The notes beneath the pieces were generated by a model, which had not been told where the DNA came from, made no database searches, and was given only the letters and a program-made list of their open reading frames with translations. Shown in pieces: positions 1 to 8,073 of a stretch of 42,703 bases of DNA; the stretch's first letter is position 1; every line of letters begins with the position of its first letter. The stretch is from positions 1 through 42,703 of the forward strand of contig NZ_BKAJ01000040.1 of assembly GCF_007992495.1 (NCBI RefSeq), in the 5' to 3' direction. The position numbers and the translations under genes are program-made. The DNA comes from Reyranella soli (GTDB taxonomy: Bacteria > Pseudomonadota > Alphaproteobacteria > Reyranellales > Reyranellaceae).

Positions 1-44
1 CTTCCAGCGCGCTCATGAGCGCGCTGGAAGCGCGCGGTCCAGGA
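1..44. repeat. REP-like palindromic repeat, copy 1 (left part cut by window edge)
   Basis: Bases 1-30 form a perfect 30-base palindrome centred on CTCATGAG, followed by CGCGCGGTCC and AGGAGAG. The centre and the outer GGTCC flank recur at 14983, 19079, 25038 and 42668, so this is one member of a dispersed family. It lies just downstream of the minus-strand permease stop and could also act as a transcript 3' end. The left part of the element is probably outside the window. Confidence 0.7.
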
Positions 45-47
45 GAG

Positions 48-935
48 TCAGCCCTTTACGGCGCCTGCCGACAGGCCCTCGACGATGTACTTCTGCAGCA
101 GCGCGACCAGGATCACGGTGGGCGCCAGCGCCAGCAGGCAGATCGCCATCATCAGGTTGAAGAACACGTGCACGTCGCCGACCAGGCTCGCGATCACCAC
201 CGGCAAGGTCATGAAATTCGGCCGCGCATTCAGGATCAGCGGGATCAAAAGCTCGTGCCAGGAGATGATGAACATGATGACGCCGCAGGCGGCCAGCGCC
301 GGCGTGGCGAGCGGCAGGACGATGCGCACGAAGGCGGTGAAGCGCGTGCAGCCGTCGATGCGGGCGGCCTCCTCGAGCTCCGATGGGATCGTGTCGAAGT
401 AGGGCGCCAGGATCAGGATGGCATAGGGCAGCAGGAAGCCGGTCTCGGCGATGATGACGCCGGTCAGGGAATTGAGCTGCCCGACGGATCGCATGACCAC
501 ATAGAGCGGGATCATCAGCACGATCACCGGCACGAAGCGCGCGACAATGTTGGCCTGGAGCAGGAACAGCGTCCATCGGTAGCGCAGGCGGGCCAGCGTG
601 TAGGCCGACAGCGAGCCGAACAGCAAGGTCAGCACCGTCACCGAGATCGCCACGATCGCCGAATTGGCGAAGGCGACGTAGAAGTTCTTGATGTTGTCTG
701 GCAGGTAGGTGACCTGCTCGAAGATGCGGCCCTTCTGCTCGCCCTTGGTCAGGATGACGGTGAAGTTGTCGAGGGTGAACTCGAGCGGCAGCACGCGGCG
801 GGTGTCGGCCTGCAGGGCCTTCTCCGACTGGATGCTGCCGATGAACACCGCCACCACGGGCAGCAGGATGAAGAAGATCACCATCAGGTTGGCGATGTGC
901 AGCATCAGCCGCGCGGTGGGCGTCGTCTTGAACAT
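48..935 (-). CDS. Carbohydrate ABC transporter permease (MalG-type)
   Basis: This is a 295-residue inner-membrane subunit of a binding-protein-dependent sugar-type importer. The sequence shows about six hydrophobic segments, the first near residues 10-32. A cytoplasmic EAA loop reads EEAARIDG near residue 188 and is followed by an LPLATPAL stretch; this loop docks the ATPase. The ATG start overlaps the stop of the upstream permease (ATGA), indicating translational coupling. It is the last gene visible in the binding protein-permease-permease order. No ATPase gene is seen here; it may lie beyond the left edge, or a shared MsmK/UgpC-type ATPase may serve. The substrate is not readable from sequence, but the neighbouring epimerase and dehydrogenase suggest a sugar. 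Confidence 0.92.
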   Translation of the reverse strand: MFKTTPTARLMLHIANLMVIFFILLPVVAVFIGSIQSEKALQADTRRVLPLEFTLDNFTVILTKGEQKGRIFEQVTYLPDNIKNFYVAFANSAIVAISVTVLTLLFGSLSAYTLARLRYRWTLFLLQANIVARFVPVIVLMIPLYVVMRSVGQLNSLTGVIIAETGFLLPYAILILAPYFDTIPSELEEAARIDGCTRFTAFVRIVLPLATPALAACGVIMFIISWHELLIPLILNARPNFMTLPVVIASLVGDVHVFFNLMMAICLLALAPTVILVALLQKYIVEGLSAGAVKG

Positions 936-1846
936 CAGAGCGTCACCCGGCGGTAGATCAGGCGCATATAGACCAGCGCGATCGCCGCGACCATCAAGGT
1001 CAGGATGAAGGCCGAGGCCGAGCCCATGCCGAAGTTGTTGGGTGGTGCGAAGGTGATCTTGTAGCTGTACCAGGCGGCCACCCAGGTGGCGTCTCCCGGC
1101 CCGCCCTGGGTGATCGCCAGGATCTCCTCGAACACCGCGAAAGCGAAAGCCGTGCGCAGGATCAGGATGATGGCGATGATCTGCTGCAGCATCGGCCAGG
1201 TGATCTTGGTGAAGCGATGCCAGGCGTTGGCGCCGTCGATCGCCGCCTGCTCGTAGAGCTCGCGCGGGATGCCCTGAAGGGCGGCGTGCACCAGGATGAT
1301 GGCGAAGGGCAGCGTGCGCCAGATGTAGGGCACCGTGACCGCGTAGAGGGCGGTATCGGGGTTGCCGGCCCAGTTCACCGGATCGCTGATCAGGCCCAGC
1401 GAGAACAGGATGCGGTTCAGGAAGCCGAACTGGAAGCTGTAGAGGAACGACCAGATCAGGCCGTTGCAGATCGGCGGGATGGCGTAGGGCAGCAAGATGA
1501 GAAAGCGCGTGACGCGCGACGTCCAGATGCCGGCCTGGTTGATCAGCAGCGCAATCGCCACCGCCAGCACGATCTCGCTGCCGACGGTGATGACGGTGAA
1601 GATCAGCGTGTTCTTGATGGCGACCCAGAACAGCGGGTCTTCCAGCACCCGGCCGTAGTTCTCCCAGCCGGTGAAGGCGAACTCGCCGCGCCTGAGCTGT
1701 GCGAGGCCGACGCGATGGACCGAGAGATAGAGCGCGTAGCCCACCGGATAGGCCAGCACGAGGCCGAGGCAGAGCAGCGTCGGCAGGTTCATGACCAGCG
1801 CGAAGCGGCCGGCCGACATCTCGCGCCGGAACCAGGGCAGGCGCAC
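935..1846 (-). CDS. Carbohydrate ABC transporter permease (MalF-type)
   Basis: This is a 303-residue membrane subunit that would pair with the downstream MalG-type permease. Hydrophobic segments start at about residue 17, and the EAA loop reads EQAAIDGANAW near residue 197, as usual for the MalF/UgpA branch. The longest start is GTG at 1846. An internal ATG at 1819 (MSAGRF) is a credible alternative because the first nine residues are basic and hydrophilic. It lies 40 bases downstream of the binding-protein gene on the same strand, and its TGA overlaps the next ATG, so the three genes form one operon. Confidence 0.92.
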   Translation of the reverse strand: MRLPWFRREMSAGRFALVMNLPTLLCLGLVLAYPVGYALYLSVHRVGLAQLRRGEFAFTGWENYGRVLEDPLFWVAIKNTLIFTVITVGSEIVLAVAIALLINQAGIWTSRVTRFLILLPYAIPPICNGLIWSFLYSFQFGFLNRILFSLGLISDPVNWAGNPDTALYAVTVPYIWRTLPFAIILVHAALQGIPRELYEQAAIDGANAWHRFTKITWPMLQQIIAIILILRTAFAFAVFEEILAITQGGPGDATWVAAWYSYKITFAPPNNFGMGSASAFILTLMVAAIALVYMRLIYRRVTL

Positions 1847-1886
1847 CCGGTTCGCGGCGATCTCTTGGACTTGCGTGGTCAGGGTG

Positions 1887-3245
1887 TCAGACCTTGCGCT
1901 TGGCGTCGGCGATGCCCTTGATCAGGTTGTCGCAGCACGCGTCGGCGGTGATCTGGCCGGTCAGGCACTTCTGGACCTCGATATTGAGCTGATCGGTCCA
2001 CGGGAAATGCCAGGGCTGATAGACCGACGAGCAGACCTCGCCGATGTAGGCCGCCTTGTCCCAGATCTTGAGGATCTCGGGCACGTCGCCCCACGGCGCC
2101 CAGCCCTGCTTCACGGCATCGCTGTTCATCACCGAGGTGTAGCCCGAGCCCAGCATGGCATCCTTGGCGAGGCTGATGGCCTGTGTGTAGTTGCCGTCCT
2201 TGGTCTTGCCGCCGAGATACTGCAGCAGCTTCCAGCCCCATTCCTTGTCGCGCGTCGCCGTCGACAGGAAGTAGACGTGGGTGACGCCGATCGTCTTGCC
2301 CTCGCCGGGCGAGCCCAGCACCTTGACCTTGCCGGCGATCGGCGACTGCGCCGGATCGTTGGCGACGTTCAGGCCGTAGTGATGGTTGGGACCGCGATAG
2401 AGGTTCTTGCCGGCGCCGAACGCCTTGGCCGAGGTCGTGAACTGCACCTTCAGCGATTCGGGGTCGGCGATGTCGAGGCCCTTCTCGAAGGTGTTGGCCC
2501 ACCACTTCAGGGTCTCGCGGGCGATCGAGCCCGCTCCGAGCTGGTGGTTGCCCTGCTTGTCGAAGAAGGTGCCGCCCTTGTTCCAGGTCATCTGGTACCA
2601 GGTGCCCGGCAGCTGTTCGAGACCGACGCCCGCCACCCACAGGATGGGATAGCGCGACACGCCGTCCTTCTTGGCCTTGACGCAGTGCTCGATGAACTCG
2701 TCGTAGGTCGCGAACGGCTTGTCGATCTTCAGCTTCTCCAGCATGTCGGCGTAATAGTTCCAGACCCACACGGCGGAGAAGTAGGGCAGGCCCATGGTCT
2801 TGCCGCCGACCGTCGCCACCTGCTTGGTGAAGGGCGTGAAGTCCTTGATGTAGTCGGCCGCGCCCGGCAGGCCGTCGATCGGCTCGACCAGGCCCTGGCT
2901 GACGAAGTTCGGGAAAGAGAAGGGCGAGGACTGCGAGACGTCGATCTTCTCGCCCGCCGCGAACATGGTGGTGAGCTTGGTCGGATGATCGTTGAACGAG
3001 GAGATGGTCGAATCGACCTTCACGCCCCAGTCGGCTTCGAACTGCTTGGCGATGCGCGTGTAGATGTCGCCGTATGTCCAGACCACGAAGTTGACGGCAT
3101 CGACCTTGCTCTTGGGCGGTACGCTCCAGGGGCCGCCCTGCTGGCCAAAGGCGCCCGCGGACAGGCCAGCCGCCCCGAGGCCCGCCGCACCGGCGAGGAC
3201 ACGACGCCGGCTGAGCTCCCACTTGCGCATCAGGTCATCGGTCAT
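1887..3245 (-). CDS. Extracellular sugar-binding protein of ABC importer, Tat signal
   Basis: This is the periplasmic solute-binding protein (bacterial extracellular solute-binding protein family 1) that delivers substrate to the two permeases downstream. The ATG at 3245 is chosen because a GGGGGA ribosome site lies about 8 bases upstream, and because the N-terminus then reads MTDDLMRKWELSRRRVLAG, a twin-arginine signal followed by an Ala/Gly-rich hydrophobic core. An open frame extends to 3374 but would bury the signal. The mature part is 415-420 residues, with aromatic-rich ligand-lobe motifs such as VWVWNYYAD and GTWYQMTW. It is the first gene of the operon and diverges from the aldose-epimerase gene across a 127-bp gap that must hold both promoters. 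I could not pick out a convincing -35/-10 pair there. Confidence 0.93.
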   Translation of the reverse strand: MTDDLMRKWELSRRRVLAGAAGLGAAGLSAGAFGQQGGPWSVPPKSKVDAVNFVVWTYGDIYTRIAKQFEADWGVKVDSTISSFNDHPTKLTTMFAAGEKIDVSQSSPFSFPNFVSQGLVEPIDGLPGAADYIKDFTPFTKQVATVGGKTMGLPYFSAVWVWNYYADMLEKLKIDKPFATYDEFIEHCVKAKKDGVSRYPILWVAGVGLEQLPGTWYQMTWNKGGTFFDKQGNHQLGAGSIARETLKWWANTFEKGLDIADPESLKVQFTTSAKAFGAGKNLYRGPNHHYGLNVANDPAQSPIAGKVKVLGSPGEGKTIGVTHVYFLSTATRDKEWGWKLLQYLGGKTKDGNYTQAISLAKDAMLGSGYTSVMNSDAVKQGWAPWGDVPEILKIWDKAAYIGEVCSSVYQPWHFPWTDQLNIEVQKCLTGQITADACCDNLIKGIADAKRKV

Positions 3246-3372
3246 CTCGTGTTCCCCCAAGGTGTTGTTCGATGATGAAACCCTATCACCGCACCATGGG
3301 CGGATGTAGGGATAAGCAGCAAAAAGTACGCCAGGGTGGATTGCCGGTCCGGATGCCGCTAGAGGCAACGCC

Positions 3373-4224
3373 ATGACCTCCTTGTCCCTTCGTGCCGGCC
3401 AGCTCGCGGTCGAGCTTGCGCCGCAGGCCGGCGGATCGATCGCCCGTTTCCGCCATGGCGACGCCGATCTGCTGCGGCCGATGACGGCCGATGCGGTGGC
3501 GTCGGGTCACGGCAATGAGGCGGCCTGCTATCCGCTGGTGCCGTTCTCCAACCGCATTGCAAATGGGCGCCTCGTTTTCGATGGCCAGGAGTTCAAGCTC
3601 GAGGCGAACTGGCCCGGCGTGCGCCATCCCATGCATGGCGAGGGCTGGGCGCGCGCGTGGGACGTGGCGCGCCACGACGGCAATGCAGCGGAACTTGTTC
3701 ATGAGCATGACGGCAAGAAGGGCTGGCCGTTCCGCTATCGGGCACAGCTGTCGTTCCGCCTCGATGAGCGCGCCCTGACCGTGACCATGGCGATCGAGAA
3801 CCGGGAGAGCCGAACGGCGCCGGCGGGAATGGGCCTGCATCCCTTCTTCACGCGCGACGACGACTGCGAGCTTGAATTCCGCGCGGCTGCCGTGTGGCTC
3901 GGCGATGAGGAAGTGCTGCCAACCAAGCGCGTCGCCGTGCCGACCGACTGGGATTATTCCAGGCCCCGCAAGATCGGGTCCGGTCTCGACAACTGCTTCG
4001 AGGATTGGAACGGGCGCGCCGTCGTCACCTGGCCGGGACGCGGCCTCAGGCTCGAGTTGCACGCCTCGCCGCCGTTCCATCATGCCGTGGTCTACACCCC
4101 GGCGAGCCGTCCATACTTCTGTGTTGAGCCGGTGAGCCACGTCAACGGCAAGGTTGCCGAGTCGCGGCTCGCTGCAGGTGCTACGCTTGCCGGTGAGGTC
4201 GCTTTCCGCGTTTCAACCTTGTGA
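3373..4224 (+). CDS. Aldose 1-epimerase family protein
   Basis: This 283-residue galactose-mutarotase-like protein would interconvert alpha and beta anomers of an aldose. Visible family hallmarks are FSNRI (residues 58-62), the HGEGWA block with His88, the GLHPFF block with His156, DNCFEDW (206-212) and a C-terminal Glu252 in FCVEPVSH. His88, His156 and Glu252 are the likely catalytic set by analogy with the family. An AGAGG ribosome site sits 7 bases before the ATG. It diverges from the sugar importer and is followed after 7 bases by an SDR dehydrogenase. Together these suggest import, mutarotation and oxidation of a sugar. Which sugar is not evident. Confidence 0.9.
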   Translation: MTSLSLRAGQLAVELAPQAGGSIARFRHGDADLLRPMTADAVASGHGNEAACYPLVPFSNRIANGRLVFDGQEFKLEANWPGVRHPMHGEGWARAWDVARHDGNAAELVHEHDGKKGWPFRYRAQLSFRLDERALTVTMAIENRESRTAPAGMGLHPFFTRDDDCELEFRAAAVWLGDEEVLPTKRVAVPTDWDYSRPRKIGSGLDNCFEDWNGRAVVTWPGRGLRLELHASPPFHHAVVYTPASRPYFCVEPVSHVNGKVAESRLAAGATLAGEVAFRVSTL

Positions 4225-4231
4225 GGGTCCC

Positions 4232-4999
4232 ATGCCTGCCTTCGCTTCCTATCCCAGCCTGAAAGATCGCGCGGTGTTCGTCTCGGGCGGCGGCTCGGGC
4301 ATCGGCGCGTCGATCGTCGAGCACTTCGCCGAGCAGGGCGCCAAAGTGGCCTTCGTCGACATCGACGAGCCGGCGTCCCAGGCGCTGATCAAGAAGATCA
4401 AGGGCGCGGGCCATCCCGAGCCTGCTTTCGCCAAGTGTGACGTGCGCGACATCGCGGCCTACCAGAAGACCATCGCCGCCCTGGCCCAGCGGCTGGGCGA
4501 CTTCACGGTGCTGGTGAACAACGCCGCGCGCGACGACCGGCACTCGATGGAGGAGGTGACCGAGGCCTACTGGGACGAGCGCATGAACGTGAACCTGCGC
4601 CACCAGTTCTTCGCCATCCAGTCGGTGGCGCCGGGCATGAAGAAGGCGGGCGGCGGTTCGATCATCAACTTCAGCTCGGTGAGCTATCACGCCATGACGG
4701 CCAACCTCGCAGTCTACCAGGGCGCCAAGGCGGCGGTGGTCGGCATGACGCGTGGCCTGGCGCGCGACCTCGGGCCCGACAAGATCCGGCTCAACATCAT
4801 CACGCCGGGCTGGATCATGACCCAGCGCCAGATCGATCTCTGGCTGACGCCGGAGGCGGAGGCCGACCTGATGAAGGTGCAGTGCCTGAAAGAGAAGGTC
4901 TATCCGCCCGACATCGCCCGCATGGCGCTGTGGCTCGCCTCCGACGACAGCCGGATGGTGACGGCGCAGAATTTCGTGGTCGACGGGGGACGGATGTGA
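4232..4999 (+). CDS. SDR family NAD(P)-dependent oxidoreductase
   Basis: This 255-residue classical short-chain dehydrogenase uses ATG 4232; the longer frame from 4154 overlaps the epimerase and lacks homology-like content. The cofactor motif is GGGSGIG (19-25), and VNNAA lies at 95-99. The catalytic Ser149, Tyr162 and Lys166 sit in FSSVSYH and VYQGAK, the usual S-x12-Y-x3-K spacing. Asp43 after the second strand (FVDID) suggests NAD rather than NADP preference. Close neighbours in such clusters are sugar (galactose, arabinose or fucose type) dehydrogenases, and the epimerase next door fits that role, but this is inference. The stop codon overlaps the start of the next gene (GTGA). Confidence 0.92.
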   Translation: MPAFASYPSLKDRAVFVSGGGSGIGASIVEHFAEQGAKVAFVDIDEPASQALIKKIKGAGHPEPAFAKCDVRDIAAYQKTIAALAQRLGDFTVLVNNAARDDRHSMEEVTEAYWDERMNVNLRHQFFAIQSVAPGMKKAGGGSIINFSSVSYHAMTANLAVYQGAKAAVVGMTRGLARDLGPDKIRLNIITPGWIMTQRQIDLWLTPEAEADLMKVQCLKEKVYPPDIARMALWLASDDSRMVTAQNFVVDGGRM

Positions 5000-5670
5000 A
5001 TGCGGCAGCCATCCCACGGCGGGCCGCTCGCCGCGTCGTCCATGCCTTCCGGGAGGTGCTGCCGCCGACGCTGTTCTTCCTGATCTCCTTCAATCTCATC
5101 GTCTTCACCACCAACCTCCTGGTCCACGACTACTGGTTCAAGCTGTCGAGCTTCCTGCTCGCCACGACCACGGCGCTGGTCGTCGGCAAGGCCGTGCTGG
5201 TCGTCAACCACATTAGGCTGATCGACCGCTTTCGCGGCGCGCCGCTGGCCCAACCCATCCTCTACAAGACGATCTTCTATACCCTGGTCGTGCTGGTGGT
5301 GCGGCTGGCCGAGCGCTTCATCCATCTCGCCATCGACGACCGGGGCTTTGGCGCGGCGCTCGACATCGCCGTGCAAGACTTCAGTTGGCGCCGCTTTGCC
5401 GCGGTCCAGATCTGGATCTTCACCTGCTTCCTGATCTACGTGACGGCGACCGAGCTCAGTCGCCTGCTGGGCGAGGGTCAGCTGTTCCGCCTGTTCTTCC
5501 GCCATCGCTCCAATCAGCATCGCCTGACGCGCCGCCAGCACGTGCGCGCCCTGATGGAGCTGAGCCGCCTCGCCGAGACGACGCCGCGCGAGCAGCTGCT
5601 CAATACCGCGACGCCGCAAGGCCAGCGGCTGGTGACCATCGTCGACGCGCTGCGCCAGCGGCCGGCGTGA
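4996..5670 (+). CDS. Uncharacterised membrane protein, four predicted segments
   Basis: This protein has 224 residues when read from GTG 4996, which overlaps the SDR stop as GTGA. An in-frame ATG at 4882 lies well inside the SDR gene and is unlikely. Hydrophobic stretches occur near residues 23-43, 50-70, 90-105 and 138-155. A charged cytoplasmic-looking tail of about 65 residues follows, rich in Arg, Leu and Gln and possibly helical. I do not recognise a named family. Translational coupling suggests co-expression with the SDR, but the function is open; it may belong with the following DUF3592 gene as a general envelope module. Confidence 0.8.
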   Translation: MNAAAIPRRAARRVVHAFREVLPPTLFFLISFNLIVFTTNLLVHDYWFKLSSFLLATTTALVVGKAVLVVNHIRLIDRFRGAPLAQPILYKTIFYTLVVLVVRLAERFIHLAIDDRGFGAALDIAVQDFSWRRFAAVQIWIFTCFLIYVTATELSRLLGEGQLFRLFFRHRSNQHRLTRRQHVRALMELSRLAETTPREQLLNTATPQGQRLVTIVDALRQRPA

Positions 5671-5680
5671 GCCGCTCGCC

Positions 5681-6553
5681 ATGGCCATCGACCGGAGCTG
5701 GCGGCGGATCTCCTGGCTGATCCTGGGCATCGGCGGCCTGATCCTGGCCGGCGGCCTGGCGCTGGGCTGGGGCAGCCTGCGGCATGTCCTCTACGCCGAG
5801 CGCGCCGAGGGCGAAGTGATCGAGATCCGCCGCGAGGGCGACATGTATGCGCCGGTATTGCGATTTCGCCTGGCCAGCGGCGAGACGGAGGAGGTCAAGG
5901 ATCTGGGCAGCGGCGCTCCCGACTTCGCGGTCGGCGATCGGGTGACCGTTCTCTACATGCCGAGCGATCCCGAGGACTTCCGCATCGATACCTTCGATCG
6001 GCTGTGGTTCTCGGCGATCTTCGTCACGGGGTTTGCCGGCTTCTGGCTGCTGTTCGGCGTCGTCGCCTGGGCACTGTCGAGTAACGTCGACCTGTTCATT
6101 ATCGGCGAACGGGCCTTTGCCCTGATCGCGGGCGCGGCGCTGGCGATTGGCACCGCGGCGCTCTGGAACGCGGTCGGGCTCTACAGCAGCGGCACGCGCA
6201 CCGAGGGCACGGTGCTCGAGGTGCGCGAGACGCGCCGCACCGAGCAGGAGGAGGTCACGCGACCCGACGGCAGCGAATACCGGCGTAATGTCGAGCGCGT
6301 CTCCTACGCGCCGGTCGTGCGCTTCACCACCGGCGACGGCCGCGAGATCGAGTTCCACGGCCGCAGTGGCAGCGACCGGGGGTTCACCCAGGGCGATCGC
6401 GTGACGGTGGTCTACGATCCTGCCAATCCCATCCGCGCTAGCATCGTCTCCTTCCTCGACCTCTGGCTTCCGACGGCCGTGGCCTTCGGCGTGGCAGTCC
6501 TGTTCGGCGGCTCGGTCTGGCTGTCGCGCTGGTCGCGGCGGCGCGCGTCATAG
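5681..6553 (+). CDS. Tandem DUF3592 membrane protein
   Basis: This 290-residue membrane protein is built from two similar halves. Each has a hydrophobic segment, then a beta-rich soluble stretch with the signature APVLRF...GDRVTVLY (near residues 53-95), repeated as APVVRF...GDRVTVVYDP (near 211-246), then another membrane segment. Membrane segments are near 11-30, 110-133, 145-165 and 260-282. This is the DUF3592 pattern, whose biochemical function is unknown. No clear Shine-Dalgarno site precedes the ATG, and the gap to the previous gene is only 10 bases, so it is probably co-transcribed. A strong hairpin follows directly after the stop. Confidence 0.8.
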   Translation: MAIDRSWRRISWLILGIGGLILAGGLALGWGSLRHVLYAERAEGEVIEIRREGDMYAPVLRFRLASGETEEVKDLGSGAPDFAVGDRVTVLYMPSDPEDFRIDTFDRLWFSAIFVTGFAGFWLLFGVVAWALSSNVDLFIIGERAFALIAGAALAIGTAALWNAVGLYSSGTRTEGTVLEVRETRRTEQEEVTRPDGSEYRRNVERVSYAPVVRFTTGDGREIEFHGRSGSDRGFTQGDRVTVVYDPANPIRASIVSFLDLWLPTAVAFGVAVLFGGSVWLSRWSRRRAS

Positions 6554-6555
6554 CT

Positions 6556-6584
6556 GGGAGCGCGGGCCGGAGGCCCGCGCTCCC
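6556..6584. terminator. Perfect GC-rich hairpin between convergent genes
   Basis: Two 13-base arms pair perfectly around a GGA loop. The element fills the whole gap between the stop of the DUF3592 gene (6553) and the stop of the cyclase gene (6586), so it is placed to end transcription from both sides. No clear T-run follows on either strand. The core GAGCGCGGGCC resembles one arm of the dispersed repeat family found at 19079 and 42668, so it may be a half-copy of that family reused as a terminator. Confidence 0.6.
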
Positions 6585-6585
6585 G

Positions 6586-7995
6586 TTAGGGGATCTCGTA
6601 CACTGCAACCTCGGCGGCAACGCCGCGCAGGGGATGGCTCTGCGCCATCGGCTTCTGGCCGTTGCTGCTCAGCACCTCGGCGCTCTTCGGATTGTCGATC
6701 ACCGGCGCGGTCGCCAGGATCGAGCGCGTCTGCGCCAGCCCCTGGACGCGCGAGGCGATGTTCACCGTCTGCCCAAAGTAGTCCTGCCGCTCGTTCAGGT
6801 TCACCGCCAGGCAGGGCCCCTCGTGGATGCCGATCTTGAGCAGCAGGTCCTCGCGGCCGTGCGTCGAATTCAGCCGGCGCATGGCCTCGCGCATGCGCAG
6901 TGCCGCCGACAGCGCATGGTCGGGCGTCAGGAACGTCGCCATCACCGCATCGCCGATGGTCTTGACGACGGCGCCGCCCTCGGCTGCGACGATCTCGTTC
7001 AGCGTCCGGAAATGCTCGCGCACCAGGTCGAAGGCAACCAGGTCGCCGACCCGCTCATAGAGCTCGGTCGAGCCTTTCAGGTCGGTGAACAGGAAGGTGA
7101 GGCTGGTGATCTTCAGCCGCTGGTCGACGTCGAGCGTGTCGGTGCGATAGATGTCGCGGAAGGTCTGGTTCGACAGCAGGCGCTTGGCCGTCAGGAACGG
7201 CCGGCGCTTGCCGACCAAGGCAGCGAACTTGTCGTCGACGACCCACACGGTGGGCAATGCACGCGTGGCCGTGCGATTTTCCAGAGATAGCCGGATCGTT
7301 CCGGGGCGTAGCGTGATCTCGCCCGTCGGCGCGCGCAGGTTGTTGTAGACCAGCGTCACGTTCTGCCGATCCTGCGTCGGCTCGCCGGTCACGTTGATGA
7401 ACTGCGCGGCGTGGCTCACCGGCTCGAGCACGATGACGAAGCCGGCCGGCAGTTGCAGCGACAGGAACGCCTTCTCGCCCGCCGGAAGCTCGACAGCATC
7501 GAGCGTCACCTGCTGCATCGCCGCTTCCAGGCCTTCCTCGGGCAAGTCGACGCCCCGGCCCCAGAAGACCTGGCGATAGTACTCCCAGAGCGGAAGCTGA
7601 TCGGGATCGTGGACCGCGATCCGTCGCACGCGCGGATTCACCGTGAAGCTCACCTCGACCATGTCGTCGAGCGTCGGCTCGTTGTTGAGGTTGCAGAAGG
7701 CGCAATAGTATTCTTGAGAGCGCACGCTCTTCAACGAGGTGTTGGCGTCCAGCACGCCACTGCAGCTCGGGCAGAGCACGTTCCACGACATGTCCAAAAG
7801 GCCGATCTGGGCGGCCTGCAGGAACGTGGCGATCGTCCGCTCCTCCTTGAGGCCCTCGCGCCCGGCGAATTCGAGCACGTTGATGCGCGCCAGCCTTCGA
7901 TCAGGCGCATCGCGCACCAATCGTTCAAGCGCGGCAACGCAATCGGTATCAGCCGATTGCCGTAGAACTGCAAACAGTGATTGTGCTTCGCTCAT
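6586..7995 (-). CDS. Class III adenylate/guanylate cyclase with zinc-ribbon N-terminal region
   Basis: The protein has 469 residues from ATG 7995, chosen for the GGAG ribosome site 8 bases upstream. The N-terminal two thirds look like the DUF5939-type sensory region. They contain a CPSC...YCAFC zinc-ribbon (roughly residues 76-110), followed by a beta-rich segment. The C-terminal third is a class III cyclase domain: FTDLKGST and IGDAVMA carry the two metal-binding aspartates, and DYFGQTVNIASRV carries the transition-state Asn/Arg region. It would make cAMP or cGMP from ATP or GTP; the specificity is not readable here. It is soluble, with no membrane segment. The alpha/beta hydrolase gene lies 78 bases upstream on the same strand. 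Confidence 0.9.
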   Translation of the reverse strand: MSEAQSLFAVLRQSADTDCVAALERLVRDAPDRRLARINVLEFAGREGLKEERTIATFLQAAQIGLLDMSWNVLCPSCSGVLDANTSLKSVRSQEYYCAFCNLNNEPTLDDMVEVSFTVNPRVRRIAVHDPDQLPLWEYYRQVFWGRGVDLPEEGLEAAMQQVTLDAVELPAGEKAFLSLQLPAGFVIVLEPVSHAAQFINVTGEPTQDRQNVTLVYNNLRAPTGEITLRPGTIRLSLENRTATRALPTVWVVDDKFAALVGKRRPFLTAKRLLSNQTFRDIYRTDTLDVDQRLKITSLTFLFTDLKGSTELYERVGDLVAFDLVREHFRTLNEIVAAEGGAVVKTIGDAVMATFLTPDHALSAALRMREAMRRLNSTHGREDLLLKIGIHEGPCLAVNLNERQDYFGQTVNIASRVQGLAQTRSILATAPVIDNPKSAEVLSSNGQKPMAQSHPLRGVAAEVAVYEIP

Positions 7996-8073
7996 GGTCG
8001 GTACTCCGACGCCCAGACATGGCATGGGACGAGGCCGGTTCAAGCCGACCGATCCGACAAATTACCTCATGCT

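Noticed and set aside
1791..3275. Long plus-strand open frame of 494 codons opposite the binding-protein gene
   Set aside because: It is antisense to a well-supported gene, has an Arg/Gly/Asp/Val-rich composition typical of GC-rich shadow frames, and no recognisable domain.
3286..4140. 284-codon minus-strand frame opposite the aldose epimerase gene
   Set aside because: It is antisense to a gene with clear family motifs and has no domain of its own.
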